DNA from: Hermatobates lingyangjiaoensis
Lineage: Eukaryota > Arthropoda > Insecta > Hemiptera > Hermatobatidae
Length of the DNA: 64,000 bases
NCBI GenBank assembly: GCA_026182355.1
Contig: JAPFBL010000068.1
Location: 8,221,001-8,285,000 of the forward strand
Direction of reading: 5' to 3'
Position numbers and translations under genes: made by a program. Numbering within the stretch: position 1 is the stretch's first letter; every line of letters begins with the position of its first letter. Positions 12,521 to 25,300 of the stretch are shown in pieces. The notes under the pieces are model-generated. The model was not told where the DNA came from. It saw only the letters and a list, made by a program, of their open reading frames with translations, and ran no database searches.

Positions 12521-13314
12521 TATTCATAATATACAGAATAACCTTACTTGAACAACAGATTATCTTAGTCGTCAAAAACAGGTTTTACCAATGTGGTATT
12601 TATTTATAAAAGTAATAATACTTGTTAGTGTGGTTCCTTAAAATGGGGCAAACAATTTAGAACTTCAAAATACCGTTATAATTGTGGCTTCAAAAATAAA
12701 CAGCATTTATAGAAATACAATTTTTTTTGCATAGGGTTGGCAATGACTGACGTGACCAGTTCGTGAACTGCCATGGCAAAACTGTAATGAAAGTGCGGGA
12801 ATGAATTGTAACGTTTCTGAAAACTGCTTGCTTGTTTAATATTCTGTTTTTCTATGAACGTATGTACTTTTTATATTTAATTATTGGAATTGCCTCATTA
12901 TGTCTAATCATTTTTCATTAGTTATTTCTTGGTATTTGGGTTGGTTGAGTAATCTATAACTACAAGTATAAGTTCATTCTCAAACATGTAGGTTTGAGGA
13001 TGTGGTTATAATAATATTACTTTAAATTTACCATTCTATGTGTATTGGAGCTATAAGCGTTTTATTAAGATTTCCGATAACTTCAGTCTCGGAATTGGAG
13101 ATCACAAGTTTCATTATGTGAAATGAAAACTTTCCCGGCATGTAGCTAGTCATTGTGGTTATTATATAAATTCTTTAATGCACCTTATTTATATTAATAG
13201 TAAATTGGTAATGCTGTTTTTGTTTATTTATGTAATTGCGTTTTCAATATTTAACAAGCATGTTCCCTTTTTAGGAATCTCTGAAAGTCCAATGAGCTGA
13301 TTAATTGATGTAAA
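12521..13314. promoter_or_regulatory. Shared upstream region of URI1 (-) and CDC7 (+)
   Basis: The 794 nt between the two divergent start codons probably holds both promoters. GC content rises near 12730-12810, where a CAGTTC/GAACTG inverted pair sits at 12757-12770. A possible 5' UTR splice acceptor (TTTTTAG, ending near 13274) precedes the CDC7 ATG. No TATA box can be assigned with confidence in such AT-rich DNA. Confidence 0.5.
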
Positions 13315-16300
13315 ATGGACGATGGTTACAAGGAGAATTCTAAAAACAATTCACACAGAAAGTCACAAACAGGTATATGTGTTAGTGATTATTAGCATGA
13401 ACATTTGTTAATGAAACTGAGGTTTTTCTATTGAAGTTTACTGTAGTTGAGGTCATGATTTTTTTAAAATTGTTTAGAAATACTTAAATATTATCACTTA
13501 AGTAGGAATTCTTTGCTACATCAAGAATTCTTTTTAATGATTAAGAATAGTATAATTGTATTACATTTCCGTTTCATTTTAAGACATTGTAATGTATTAT
13601 TTAAATAATTTTCAATTGTGTTACTAAAATTTTACATTTTTTAGATAAAATGAAGGAATTAGTACAAAAACTGCCTGAATTAGAGGAGCATCTGGTGTTA
13701 GATTCAAAAATAGGTGAAGGTACCTTCAGCAGTGTTTATCTTGCTAGATCAAAGGAATGTTATGATACGAAGTTTGCAATTAAACATTTAATACCAACTT
13801 GTCATCCTCAACGAATAATGAAAGAACTTAAATGCATGCAACAACTTGGGTAAGTGTTTAAAATGTTATATTTTAAAACATTATATTTTGAATTCAAGTA
13901 GCACTTTTGAATGCTTATTTGTAATTCGTTGTTAGTATTTTTGTGTGTGGGACTGTGATTACTAATTGGACTGATTGAGTTTTTAAAAACTTTAACTTAA
14001 TTTTTTTTTTCTTTATATTATAAATCGATGGAACCTTATCTGGTTTGGGAAGCTGTTGTTTCCCAAAAGCTTCACATAATACTAAGTCTTCTGGTAATAT
14101 TTGTCGTCAGGTGGCAGATATGTAATAGTGACAGTGAAATTGATTCCATTGTTTTTTGACTCATATGTTTATTTCTAATATCAGAAGAAATGTTGAGTAT
14201 CATATTTATGTTTGCTAATACTTTCTTTTTATTGCTTTACTCTTTTCTTAGTTTCTCCAATTTCAAAAGTAGGAAGCTTGGAAAGTTTATTTTTTTCTAA
14301 CCAAGTTAATTTTCTACTTTAGTGTTATTGAAAGAGCTTATATTTTTAAAACTTGAATTAAGCAGAAATAATCTGAAAAGTTTTAGTTCCCTTTTTTAAT
14401 AAAATACGAGAGTTGGGACCAGTGCAATGCCAAGATCAGTTTATATAATCATGTTATTTAGTGTCTCGACTTCATATTACCTGTGATTTAATAACAGAAC
14501 CCATCATCAAGAGACATTCAGTCACTGTGCGTGTGTACAACAATTCTTTTTTCCATGATTGGAATTGTTTATTCACATATCACCTCTAATCTTCGACAGA
14601 TCATCATTGTACGACTACACTACATATTAATCAAAGACATTTAATTTAAAGACATGCCATTAATTTTGAACCAAATCGTAAAATTGGTAAATTTAATTAC
14701 TACTATGGTAAGTAAATGAAAAATAAGACATACAAATCGTTAACAATAGTTTCAGAGAATAGTTTATAATGGGAGTTCTCATGTTAAAGATCAGATCAAT
14801 TCTGATTGAACTTGTGAGTTCAAGTTTCTACTTTTAAATATGAATTTCAATAATAAAAGTTTTTTATTTTGGTTCTTTTTTCATAACAAAATTATTACTG
14901 TATTCCAACTTCAAGCCTTTGTGTACAGTGGACCTCGCTAAGGCACTGGTCTTTGTAATGTAAATAAATAAGACTTGTTTGGATGTGAATGTCTTCGTTT
15001 CATTGTTTTTAGAATTATTAGAAGAACGGACATATCTTAAACAAGAAATTGGTGACTATGGCTTTATTGGTTTAATGCCTCGTTTATTCTACTTATCTTA
15101 GTCTTTAAGATTTTAGAAATTAACGGCAACTGTAAAATTAAAGTTTTTTTTCTTTTCATCGAAATTGCGGTTCATAAGTGGCAACGGGACTAATAACACA
15201 TTTTTTAGAACTGCATGTATTTACTGTAAATATATTAAAATCATAGTGAACATAAATTCTTACGATTTAATTATGTCAAAGGAGAGGGTAGATTTGACTA
15301 TTTAATATAGTCCGAGTTTGTTACTAAAATTTTTGTGCCCTATCCATCCATTTGGAAATTATCAAGAATATTAATATTTAATCATTTCAACAATTATAAA
15401 TGGTCTCTTTGTGTTTGTTCCAGTGGACAGGACAATATCGTAAAGATCTTAATGTGTTTACACCACCACGACTACGTGGTTTTTGTGATGCCTTATCAAG
15501 CTCATGACAAGTTTAGTGTAAGTTTTTAATTATTAGGTTCTGTATTTCTTATTTTTTATTGTGATATTTAACTAAGTAGTTACACTGTTTTTCTTACAGA
15601 ATTATATAAAAGATCTTACGGTAGAGGAAACTCGCCTTTATGTAAAAAATCTTTTGTTTGCTTTACGTACTGTTCATTCAAAGGGAATCATACATCGTGA
15701 TGTTAAACCAAGTAATTTTCTTTTTAGCAGATCTGAAAAAAAGTAAGTATTTAACTTTATTTTAAAAAAATGTATTAACATAACCAATTTATGATATAAC
15801 ATTCAGGAATTTGGAGTAAAATATACTTTAATTAATAAAATTAATTAATAAGAACTGTATATTACTATTATTCTGTAATAAAAAATTACTCTAGTTCCAC
15901 TGTTATCTCACCGGAAACTGTTAGTACAGTGGAAGTTTGGTTATGAGTAAATGTAATATCAATAATGTGTCCATATCTAAGTTGGGTCATGGAATCATAC
16001 TTAGGAAACATATTTATTTCAAATTACATCATCAGATTTGTCTTTTTTACGATGTACTCCTAATGTATCCAGTCCAGTGACTCCCAGACTTTTTACTGTC
16101 AGGACCCACTATTTATGGTCCCAGTGTATGGAAGCCCGCTTAACTTACTGGGTAAAAGCACATATAAAGGAGACAGTAAAAAAGTTGAGCCATATTCTTT
16201 CATGTAAAAAATGAAAATCATCATATTGATTGGACAGCAGCTAAATTTATTACCTATGAAAAATCGATACTGCTAAGAAATATTATTGAATCTTCTCTAA

Positions 16301-19300
16301 TTAAATTTGATAGATCAAATATTATAAACATTAGTAACGGTCTCTTCAAACTAGATACTTTCGTTACGAGGACAATAGTCTCTTCTAAGAGGGTTGACAG
16401 CTAGCGGATAGTTTTTTACTCCTTCAGACTAGTGACTTAGAAAAGATTTTCAGTTGCGTCCAAGTAAAGAACTGTGAAGTTGTGAGAAATAAGTGTGTCA
16501 ATATTATATCAAATTATAATAACAGAATGAGGTACTCCAGTAATCGAAGAAGAAAAAAGCAGAATGATTCCATAGAAGTGTGTTTCAACAAAACTCGTAA
16601 GTTATTAAAAGAACATAGTGATATTTTGATTTGTAAAAGTGATTAATCTGGAAACACGGTAATAATGAAAAAAGGGAATTATAAAACTAAAATGAAAACT
16701 TTATTAGAAGACATTGATACATATGAAATTTCAAGAAGAGATGCATCGTCGACACTTCTAAACAAAGTTAACAAAATAGTAGAAGAACTAAAAACAGCAA
16801 AAAGTATTGATCTCTGTAAAGCAACAAAAATGAAGACCTTTAATGGAATATCACCAAGAATCTATGATATTGTAAAGTTACACAAACCAGGTAAGCCCCT
16901 TTTCCCCGTCGTTTCATTCATTGGCAGTCTGACTTATGAACTATCAAAATATATTCAAAAATTCCTTACCTAAATTACGTACAATAATGAATTAAATGTG
17001 AAAATATGAATTCAAAGAGATTCAAGTCGATCCAAAGAGAATTAGATAATATTTTAAATGTATTTAATTCATATCCTAATCGACTTAAACTTACATGAGT
17101 GATAGAAAAAGATGGCATTCTCCCACTCCTCATTATAAAAGTTATAAGAGGAGAAAATGATAATATTTTAACCTATTGGTACATGAAACCTACCAGTGCT
17201 GGAAGAATACTAAATCATTATTCTTCCCATCCTATGAATCAGGAATTAAATTCCGTTAAGAATATGGTGAAAAAAGTTGTAGAAGTAAGTTCATCATGCT
17301 ACGTAAATAAAAATAAGAAAAGGGTAAAAGAGTTACTACGGAAAATAACTCTCCAGGAAATTTGATTGAACGTTTTTGGTCAAAATATTTAAGGCAACAA
17401 CAAGAGCCAGAAAATGGTACAAATATTGACTTAGAAGTTCAAGATAAAAAGTTTTTTAAATTTCCATATGTTGAAGGATTATCGCAACCAATTAAAAAAG
17501 TCTTCAAAAGACACTTACCTCAAGTTAATTTAGCATTTTATACCAAAACAAAAGTGAAATCATTATTTTCAAATATAAAAGAGAAGATCCCAAAGGAATT
17601 ACAGAGTAACGTTATGTATGCAATAAAGTGCAAAGACTAACAAAGTTTATTGTGGAGAAATCAGTCGTTATTTGAAGGAAAGGACTTAAGAATGAATGAT
17701 AACTTGAGTTAATGACCAACTCTCATATGTTAACTTACTGAAAAGAACCAACTGCTTGTTAAAACAACCAGCCTCGCATTGAAAGGTGAGGCCATCTCAA
17801 AAGACAGCGATATATGTTATAATACTATGACTTTTCGCGACCCATAGTTTGAGACAAGCTGATCTAGTTATTGACATAGTTTTCTTGCCGTTAGTACTGA
17901 AGTTTCAAATGTTCAATGGCTCTTGATTCAAAAAAGAAAAGCATATGTCTGATTTGGGGAATAATAAGGACTGAGGACTGTACACGATCTTTACTCTTTA
18001 CCCGCGTGGGTACCACCCCATCCCGCAGCAAGTAGAGTTGCCGTTTTGCCCATGAAAATCTTAAAAATGTTGTGGGTATTGTGCAGACGTGATTCATAAA
18101 TACTCAATATCATTTATCAATCGGACATAGAACTTTTATTTTTAAACTAATGTCTTGAATATCATTACACTCGTATCATTGCGGTCATATATGATGTTTT
18201 GGGGGGTCAAATTGTCATTTTTAAATTTAACTTCAGATCTTAAGTTCTTTAATAAACTTCATAATTGTACTTAGAGAATTATATCTTACTTCTGTTGAAT
18301 TTAGAAATGCTTTGCCAAAAATCTTTATCCTGTTCACGGGAGGGAATGCTTCGCATTCAGATATAATGTCTCTTCTAGACTGAGAGTCTGCCTGTTTCAT
18401 GTGATATTAATTGCAGTTTGCATCAGTTGCTGTTAAGAAGACAAATTTCCGATAGATATCCTACCTGCATTTTAAAATCCTGCAACTGAATAAATTGTAT
18501 TTTCTTAGAAATGTAAGTTCAGTTGGAATGAGCTTTTTAAATTTAATTAGACCTGGTTATTCGAGTAACTTTTATCTGCTTCATTCTCCAACTATTCATT
18601 AATTGCACTCAGAAAGTTGGTATGTGTTGTTCAAAAAGGCTCGAGAACGCAGGAGGTCTGTTGTCTCTGACCTTTTCCAAACACCTTCTACCGTATTCCC
18701 TTGTTTCGAGGTACCCACATAGAGACGTTCACTAATTTAATTGTTAATTTTTCATCCGTCAATATACTAGACTGGAGTTATTTCTTGAAATCAGGAAACT
18801 TGCAATCATGGTGTTAATTTGAGATCACTCCCCCCCCTCTATTTATGAGGAATATTGTGTCTGCCAACATTGTAGGCGAAATTATTAATGTTTCATTCTG
18901 TTAATTTGTTGAATATTTTACATCAATTTTGTGATCCTCCCAATTGACTGGAAATTAATAATTCTTGGTAAAAATATATAAGCGGAGGACGCTTATTAAT
19001 TTGCCCCTCCTGAGGGTAGCCAGATGCTATTGATCCAGTTATTCCTAGGTGCGATTGTTTTTGTATACTACACAACCCTTGCATAGGATACCATAGTTTT
19101 ATTACAGCAGTAATAATAATTTTGTAAAGTAATAAAGGTTTGATTTTGTGATTCAATGTTCTACCAATGAATTTCTTACGTGCTTTTGTGTCCTTATAGC
19201 GAATGCACTTGGTTCCATGACTTTTCGGTTTTGTCTCTCATCTAAAGGGACTTCAAGAAATCGTATTTTCTTTTCCTCCAAATAGCATAAATTATCATCC

Positions 19301-22300
19301 CGGTATTGTTTATTCACAGTGAGGGCAGAATGAAGCACCGAGTTGCCTAGGCTACTCCAATGTCGTTGTCCTAAGAAAACTATATTTCTTTGTTCATTAT
19401 AAAGTTTATTATGAATTAATAATAGTGTTTATTTAAATTAAATTAATAGTGTGCTAAAGTAAATGAAATTGAGATAGAACAGCCCTTCAAGAAAGTTTAA
19501 TGACGTTACGTATACAGTATAGTACGTCTTGGCATGCTGTCAACTACTCACCCTACCGTCCATTAGGCTACTACTTACCAGTGTTACCAATTTCTGGACT
19601 TTTCTGGACCTGTCTCGGTCTCTAGTAGTTCGGAAATTCGAGGGTCGGCTGTATTACTTATAAAGCTTCTAATTACGACTGTGAATATAAAAAGAGGTAC
19701 TGCTTGGAGCAAGACTAATTTAAAATTTCTCCTAAAACAATGTCTATGGCTCCTGGTAGGTTATGGTCGGTATGGTATGTAGGTAATGTAAACAAATAAC
19801 TAGTTTATATAAATTTAGGCAATTTAATTTTTTTTTTCGATTAAAATATCTGGTCTGACATATTTTACGTAATTAATAATTGGAATTAATTTTAATTAAT
19901 ATTATAAATGTGATACTTGTTCACATATCGGTGATATTTGAATAAAAATGGAGAATTATATTAATTCGGGGAACTTAATATCAAAAATCGATAGTTTGAA
20001 CACGGATTTGGCAAGTTTTCTAACTGTTTTAGATGTAATTAGAATCATGTTCTAATTACTATTATGAATTACACTCAATATTATTTCAAATTAGGTTTAG
20101 GCGAAAAAAAAGAAATGTACTTGTGTAATACTTTTTTTTTTTTTTTTAGATTTTTACTGGTTGATTTTGGACTTGCTCAAAGTGTTCAGCATTATTCCTC
20201 TTTTGAGAACACTGAAAATAGTTCTAGTATTAATTTAGATAAAATTACAAATAGGAAAAGAAAGTTTCATCATCTAGAGGTATGATCTGATGGTATATTT
20301 TCTTGGAGTTCTATTGTACTTTGATTATTATACAATATACCAAGTTAGTTTCCTTTTGGATTACTTTAATTCTCTAGTATCTGGATGATAAACAGTTGAA
20401 GAAAAGTTTATGCAAAATAAAACACATTAAGGAATTTCATTCTTTATTCAGCTGATGATAGGATGTTACAACCTTTTTAAAATAGTGCAAAGTAATTTCT
20501 TAAATTTTTTTTCTAAATTCTTATTGAACCCTTAAGAAAACTAATTCTTGGTTGAAAGTTCAGAAATTGTGTTCATAGAATAATTAAAAGGTTTGATGAA
20601 GTAATAAATGTGTTTTATTTAAATAAGAAATAGAACAGTCCGAAAAAAAGGAAAATTTGTGCAAAAAGTTTTTAAATTCATAGTCGCTACATTTTTTTTG
20701 CATCACATGGGAAGTGATTTTTAATTAAATTTGTTAATGAATGTATTTTTAAATGTTTGGTGTTAGTTATATTCAAAATTATATTGATTAATGAATTATT
20801 ATTAGGTATTTATTATTGAATTATGTATTGTTTAAAATAAAACTAGTTAGTATGTTTGAATTCTATTAGATATAAAATACTGAATGAAATTCTAGCTGGT
20901 GACTGCAAACATTTAAGGCCCTTGGTCTGCAAATATTGCTGGCCATTGGTGTGCAAACATTGCTGGCCCTTGGTCTGCAAACATAGTCATCTTAGGATAA
21001 TTGCAATATTAAACTCATTAGAATTGATAGATAATGTTAGTAAAACTATTTTAGGCTTCAGTAGTTAATTCAAGTAAGTAGTTGTGAATGGTAATTGAAG
21101 TTGAGTCTTAGTATTTTATCCTTTACCTGAAGTTCAGTTCCATATTGTTGAACATACTCGTATTTTCTTTTATTTTATAAAGTAGGGTTATAAAATTTGT
21201 TATGGCCTCCTCTTTATATATTTTAATTTTAATCTTTTTATTTAATCTGTTTGACTGGTTATTATATGTAAAGAAATACTTTCTATTTTCTTATTTACTG
21301 TATTGTCCTTGATTCAGTTTGTTTCGTGTTCATTGTATTAATATCCCTGAATATTGCAGGATCCCGAAGTGAAGGATGATTTCGTCATGAAAAGACCTGC
21401 TCTACAAGCTCTCTCCAATAATGTCGGTGCTTATTCCTGTGAAGACTCTTTCAATAGAAGTGTTACATCTGTTCCGAAAAGGATGGCATTTTCTTCTTCT
21501 TTTAGTAATATTTCGCCAAAAGATGCTAATATTAGCTTTGTCCGATTACAACACTCTCAGGTAAATTGTTTTATATTTTTTTCTTTACAAATATGATGCA
21601 TATGTTCGCCAACCTCTTATTATTCACTAGTATGGTTTATTCTTATTTAGTTGTTTTATTATCAAAATTATTTTAACATTCAGTCGTTATAAACTGATGA
21701 ATAACTAACATCGTTATGCAGTCATAATGCATTTATTCCTTTCCTATACTTCAAACAGAATGAGCTTGAGTTTATTAGTCTTTATAATATTACTCGGCAT
21801 ATCATGATAATCCTTCTAAAGCAAGAGAAATTCAAAAAAATGAATAATCTAAATCCAAAAATGAAAAACTAAACCAATTCCGAACTTAAAATGAGACTAA
21901 ACTTGTCATAATGAACTCTGAAGTTAAGGTTAAGCCTAATCTGGACCCAGGGTTGGTCCAATCTAATTAAACTAGTCTTGGTCTAACGTTAAGTTAAAAC
22001 TTATCTAGAATAAGGTATACTAATTTATTCTAGTTATATGTATTGGTAAGGCCATCCGGTGTATGTTACGGTTGGGTAAGGGGATACAGTCTTAATCTAA
22101 GGTTATGATGGTTTTGTTTAACATTTTCTTTGCATAAAGTTAATCTAGCATTGTGTTGATAAGACCAATTGAACGGATGTTCAAATTAAGGTCATTGACA
22201 ATCTATAGGATATGGGAAACAGGTCTTGGCATAAGGTTATGATAAACACTGGCCGAAAATGAAGTTAAATTAGTATTACGTTGAAGAAAAACCCAACTGA

Positions 22301-25300
22301 ACATATATAAGGTCAATGTTTCTTTGAAGGAGAGCTACTATTAGTCTAATGCCAACATGTAGTTAGTGTAAGGAACGCTCTATTTGTAAGTTTCTTTCTT
22401 TTTGGGTAATCCTCAGTTTAGCATTGTGACTAGTCCAAAATATTTAATTGCTAAGCAGAGGTGAAGTTAATGATGCCGGTAAAACGATTACCTTTTATCC
22501 TGTAACTGCTGGGTTGACTAACACTATATAACTGATGTCTGATCATAAGACCTGTTTGTTTTGTGAACTTAATAAATAGGCTAATGAGGAGAGTACCTTC
22601 GTGAGGTCGCGAAGACTAACTTTACTGTAGTCATTCTTACATGACTCATTCCTGTTAGCTTTGTTGTTTGATCTCCTGATTCGGTTTCTTCCAATGTTAA
22701 GGATTTATTTATAAGTAATAAGAACACTTATGTAACTTAATGCATGTAAAGTGTGTGTACAAGTGCTTTTGTTGATTACTTTTGATATGGGTAGACACCG
22801 TCAACTTCACTCCGATGTACCTAGTTCTTATATATTATTCTAGAGTTTGCATTAAGAAATATTGCCTACCCAGGAAACATGATATAAATATTTAATGATT
22901 CTTGTGTTTAGAAGTTACTAAGAATGACCTTTTACTCCATAAGGCTAGCCTCTTTTACTACTTTTGACTTAACTTATAGATAGTACTTCAGGTAATATGT
23001 ACATTTACCTTTGGTTGAGGGAAGTTGATATCAATTCTACCCAAAAAAAAAAAAAAAAATAAAATTGTACTATTTGTTTTTTTTTTTTGTTTAATCAGGT
23101 GAAAAGTATAAGAAGAGATTTCGTAAAACCTTTGCCTGTGAAAAAGCGAGGTCACTGTCACTGTGATGGTAAAGCGAGAATTTGTAACATTTGTGTAACG
23201 AGAAAGGCGGCACAGGCTGAAAGAGCTGGTACTCCTGGTTTTAGGCCTCCCGAAGTGCTTCTCAAGCATCAGAAGCAAACTACAGGTAGTCAAGTGATCC
23301 GAAAAGGTTTAGAAACAAACTTGAGAATGGTTTTCCATCCTTCGCAAACATGATATGCACGTTCTACTTTTCATTTCTCCTGATAATGATTCAACCGAAA
23401 ATTAGAAACTGTAAATGTGTGTCTTTCAGTTGTTTGCTTCTCAGGTTTATTTCAGAACCTTTGTATGCACGATTTCATGTAGGATTTTCATCCCAATTTT
23501 TTTTAAGTAACATAATTTCTATCAGTTTGTTGACTTAATGTTCTATTTTTTCCAGCTGTCGACATTTGGGCAGTCGGAGTGATAATGCTTTGCATTCTAA
23601 GCTCTACCTATCCATTCTTTCGTTCTCCAGATGACATGACTGCCTTAGCAGAACTAATAACTATATTTGGTTCACAGGAGATACAAAATCTGGCCAGCAA
23701 AATAGGTTTGAAATAATTTTCATTTTTCATTTAATTTAATTTATTTGATAAGCAATTTCTGAAGTATACATTTTGAATTTGAATAAAATCAAATTAAAGT
23801 CCAAATAAACGTCACATTGTTTTATCACATATTGTCTGTCACAAGCTTGTAAATTGTATTATTATACATGTAGTAAATACCAATAAAACGTGATGCATCA
23901 ATAAAGTATAAAACAACAAGGAAAAAGGAAAACAATAGAATTAAATGATCTGAGGCGTTTCACATCAAAGAGCAAACAATGACCTAAGAGAAAAACGATG
24001 ACATAAAGTGAAAGGGTTCAGAGCATTTACTTCTATTGTTTTCCTTTGTCCTTGTTTTTACTTCGTTTTATATATATATAAAGATTTCACCTAAACACGT
24101 GAAATAACAATGATCAAACCACAATAAGAAATGGGAAAACAAGACTAAGATCTTTCAACCGTAACAAGCGGTCTTCGTCAGAGTTGGGTTTTTGACTCTG
24201 ACGAAGACCGCTTGTTACGGTTGAAAGATCTTAGTCTTGTTTTCCCATTTCTTATTGTGGTTTGATCATTTATATATATATATATATATATAAAAAACTA
24301 AAGTTTATCGAGACTTTCTATATGCCTACAAAACAGAGGAAATATAAGAAATAATTCAATCAATCAAAAATCAAACATACATAAAAGTTACAATTAAGAA
24401 ATTACAATAGAAATTTTGGCAATAGGTTAATGAGAAAACTTACAGAAGTATACATTTTGAAACAGAAAACTAAGTATTACATTACAAATTATTTTTCTTT
24501 GTAAAAGAAAGTTTTTTTCTTTTGTAAAATTTTTCTTTATTTTACAAAGAAAAAATATAATTTTTAATGTAATACTTAGTTTTTCTTTTTCAAAATGTAT
24601 ACTTCTGTAAGTTTTCTCACTAACCTATTGTCAAAATTTCTATTGTAATTTCTTAATTGTAACTAATTGCACTTTTATGTATGTTTGATTGATTGAATTA
24701 TTTCTTATATTTCCTCTGTTTTGTAGTCCTGTGAAAAAGGTTTTAAATAAAAACCGAAACGTTGGAAATGAGAGTTTAATTTGAACCTGGAGAACTGACC
24801 GAGTCCCGATAAACTTTAGTATTCTATATATATATATAATCTTCAGAATTCAGAAATAAACTAAACATTCACAATTAAAAAAATACACCAAGTGTTTAAA
24901 TATTCGGCCTAGCATTGTGACATTGCTGGAGTGCTTGCTCTCATCTTTATTGTTAACGGTTTTCCCAAACATTTCAAACTGAGCGACTTATTTTTTTGTG
25001 ACTTCTAGTTTATTTTTGAACTTCGTTTTCCAGTTTAGATCACAATTTTATCGTTAAAATGTATATGTATTGTACTAAATATCGAAATTAAAATAGATTT
25101 GAGGACAGTAAAAACATTACAATTAATAACATATCGCCTACTTAAATCCTTAGAAACTCATAATAAAAAATGTTAATATTGTTTTCTGTATTGTATTTTT
25201 TTCTAATTGTTTCAGGGAGAAATTTAATTTGTAGTGAGAAGAAGGAAAAAATTAATTTAAAAAGACTTTGCAAAAGACTTCGAATGAGAAAAACGAAACG

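Larger units (their letters stand above)
16075..17861 (+). mobile_element. hAT-like terminal ends enclosing Penelope fragments
   Basis: The left end CAGTGACTCCCAGACTTTTT (16075) and the right end, whose complement begins CAGCTTGTCTCAAACTATGG (from 17861), resemble the CAGNGNTTCTCAAACTNTGGG ends of hAT transposons. The flanking octamers ATCCAGTC (16067-16074) and ATCTAGTT (17862-17869) match at 6 of 8 positions, as expected of an old 8-bp target duplication. The interior is mostly Penelope-like, so one element apparently entered the other before decay. The whole lies in CDC7 intron 4. Confidence 0.5.

Noticed and set aside
24112..24267. Intrinsic transcription terminator
   Set aside because: It is a long palindrome in a eukaryotic intron with known copies elsewhere; a bacterial-type terminator makes no sense here.
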